Below, piece after piece: positions 5,934 to 6,897 of a stretch of 6,897 nt of DNA (position 1 is the stretch's first letter; every line of letters begins with the position of its first letter). The notes under the pieces are model-generated. The model searched no databases. It saw only the letters and a list, made by a program, of their open reading frames with translations, and had not been told where the DNA came from. Position numbers and translations under genes: made by a program. Origin of the DNA: an uncultured Coriobacteriaceae bacterium (GTDB lineage Bacteria > Actinomycetota > Coriobacteriia > Coriobacteriales > Eggerthellaceae); the NCBI GenBank assembly GCA_900554945.1, contig USJN01000080.1:1-6897 (forward strand). Reading direction: 5' to 3'.

Positions 5934-6866
5934 ATGAGCGAATACAAGAAGTACTTGCATGTGGAACGTCTCGGGTCGGAGGAGTGCGAGGGCCTGCTCG
6001 ACAATGACGCTGTCTATGTGACAGCGAAGGTCGACGGTTCGAACGGCTGCGTCTATTGGAGCGAGAAGGCGGGCGGGGTCATGGTCGGGTCGCGCAATTT
6101 CGAGCTTTCCGATGCAGAGGACAATGCCTACTTCTATGCCTGGATGAAAAGCGGTGCTGACGAAGCAAAACTCCTTTGCGCTTACTGCGCGGCGCATCCG
6201 ACGCGCATCGTGTACGGCGAGTGGATGGAACGCGACCGATTCATCGGAGCCTTCAAAGGATACGGCAAGGCGGCGCTCGGTAAGCTCCTCATTTTCGACG
6301 TCTACGATACGGCGGAAGAACGCTTCCTCGGCGAACCCGAGTGGCGCGAGGAGCTCTCGGCGAGCGGTTTGGAACCCTATTTCATTAAGCTGCTTGCAGT
6401 ACTCGACCACCCCACGCTCGACGACGTCGTCGCCATAGCGAAGGCCAACGATTTCCTACTCGAAGGGACGGACGCGGTCGGCGAAGGCGTGGTTTGCAAG
6501 GTCCCAGGATGGAAGAACCGCTTTGGCCGCACAGCTTACGGTAAGGTGGTGCTCGACGAGTTCGTAAAGCAGCGCAAGCCCGCCAGCAAAAGCGTCGACG
6601 TCGAGCTCGAAATCGTCAATGGGTACATGACCGACGCCGAGCTTGAAAAGACAGTCGCCAAGGTGTGCACCATGGTCAACGCGGAGTCTTTCGATCCCGA
6701 GAGCCGCAAAATGATGGGCATGTTCGCATCGATGTGCTGGAAGGACCTCCTCATCGAGTGCCCCAACTGGGTGAAGCGCATGAAGAACCCGACAGTGGAC
6801 TTCGGCAAACTCGCGGGGCTTTGCAACACACGAGCCAAGGAGCACGTAAAGGCAAGTGGGCAATAG
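5934..6866 (+). CDS. ATP-dependent RNA ligase, Rnl2-like superfamily
   Basis: A 310-aa cytosolic protein predicted to join RNA 5'-phosphate and 3'-hydroxyl ends through a lysyl-AMP intermediate. The nucleotidyltransferase motifs are in order: KVDGSNG (32-38), with K32 the expected adenylated lysine; VGSRNFE (51-57); YGEWM (94-98); a FDVYD strand (about 121-125); GEGVVCK (183-189); and AYGKVV (about 201-206), motif V. After about residue 220 comes a mostly helical C-terminal region that I cannot assign to a named domain. The frame is open from an ATG at 5832, but the ATG at 5934 has GAAGGA (5920-5925) 8 nt upstream and gives MSEYKKYLHVERL, an N-terminus fitting the family; the ATG at 5925 overlaps that site. 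No partner repair gene is visible. Its biological substrate is unknown. Confidence 0.88.
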   Translation: MSEYKKYLHVERLGSEECEGLLDNDAVYVTAKVDGSNGCVYWSEKAGGVMVGSRNFELSDAEDNAYFYAWMKSGADEAKLLCAYCAAHPTRIVYGEWMERDRFIGAFKGYGKAALGKLLIFDVYDTAEERFLGEPEWREELSASGLEPYFIKLLAVLDHPTLDDVVAIAKANDFLLEGTDAVGEGVVCKVPGWKNRFGRTAYGKVVLDEFVKQRKPASKSVDVELEIVNGYMTDAELEKTVAKVCTMVNAESFDPESRKMMGMFASMCWKDLLIECPNWVKRMKNPTVDFGKLAGLCNTRAKEHVKASGQ

Positions 6867-6880
6867 CGCGCGTTTGCAAT

Positions 6881-6897
6881 AGAGGTTCACGCATGCG
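6881..6897 (+). other. Possible start of the next rightward gene, cut by the window edge
   Basis: AGAGG at 6881-6885 lies 7 nt before an ATG at 6893-6895, 26 nt after the RNA ligase stop. If real, a gene in the same direction follows the ligase closely and could share its transcript. Only one complete codon and two bases are visible, so no product can be named. Confidence 0.25.

Noticed and set aside
5742..6410. Minus-strand open frame of 222 codons opposite the RNA ligase start
   Set aside because: It is antisense to the catalytic motifs of the ligase and shows no domain of its own.

Overview
The window is a GC-rich bacterial chromosomal segment, by eye close to 60% G+C. It has six protein genes and no sign of a mobile element, rRNA, tRNA or CRISPR array. 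The backbone is a leftward four-gene operon in the order DUF512 radical-SAM protein, der, plsY, gpsA. I recall this order from Gram-positive genomes, including clostridia and Coriobacteriia. With the high GC, Shine-Dalgarno sites of the AAAGGAG type and GTG/TTG starts, a member of the Coriobacteriia (Eggerthella/Slackia-like gut actinobacteria) is my best guess. That is an inference, not an identification.

Layout. At 20-553 (+) is a GNAT acetyltransferase. At 554-833 is a gap between convergent genes that is rich in short inverted repeats, with a 9-bp perfect hairpin at 695-724. At 834-5494 (-) is the operon. Reading in the direction of transcription, the DUF512/PDZ/radical-SAM protein (GTG start at 5494) comes first, followed 6 nt later by the double GTPase Der. 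After a 158-nt gap come PlsY (proposed TTG start at 2498) and, 3 nt further on, GpsA. At 5495-5933 is a 439-nt gap between divergent genes, with a candidate promoter and a three-copy ACGCCT motif in front of the operon. At 5934-6866 (+) is an ATP-dependent RNA ligase of the Rnl2-like superfamily, and a possible start of the next gene lies at the window's right edge.

How the genes work together. GpsA reduces dihydroxyacetone phosphate to sn-glycerol-3-phosphate. PlsY acylates that product from acyl-phosphate to give lysophosphatidate, so the last two operon genes form a two-step entry to phospholipid synthesis. Der is a large-subunit ribosome assembly GTPase. The DUF512 protein has no settled function, but its position directly before der ties it to this housekeeping cluster. 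The GNAT and the RNA ligase are not functionally linked to the operon by anything visible.

Most worth a second look are the chromosomal RNA ligase with no visible partner, the DUF512 radical-SAM protein, the plsY start correction, and the repeats in the two intergenic regions. I found no clear evidence of an undescribed multi-gene system.
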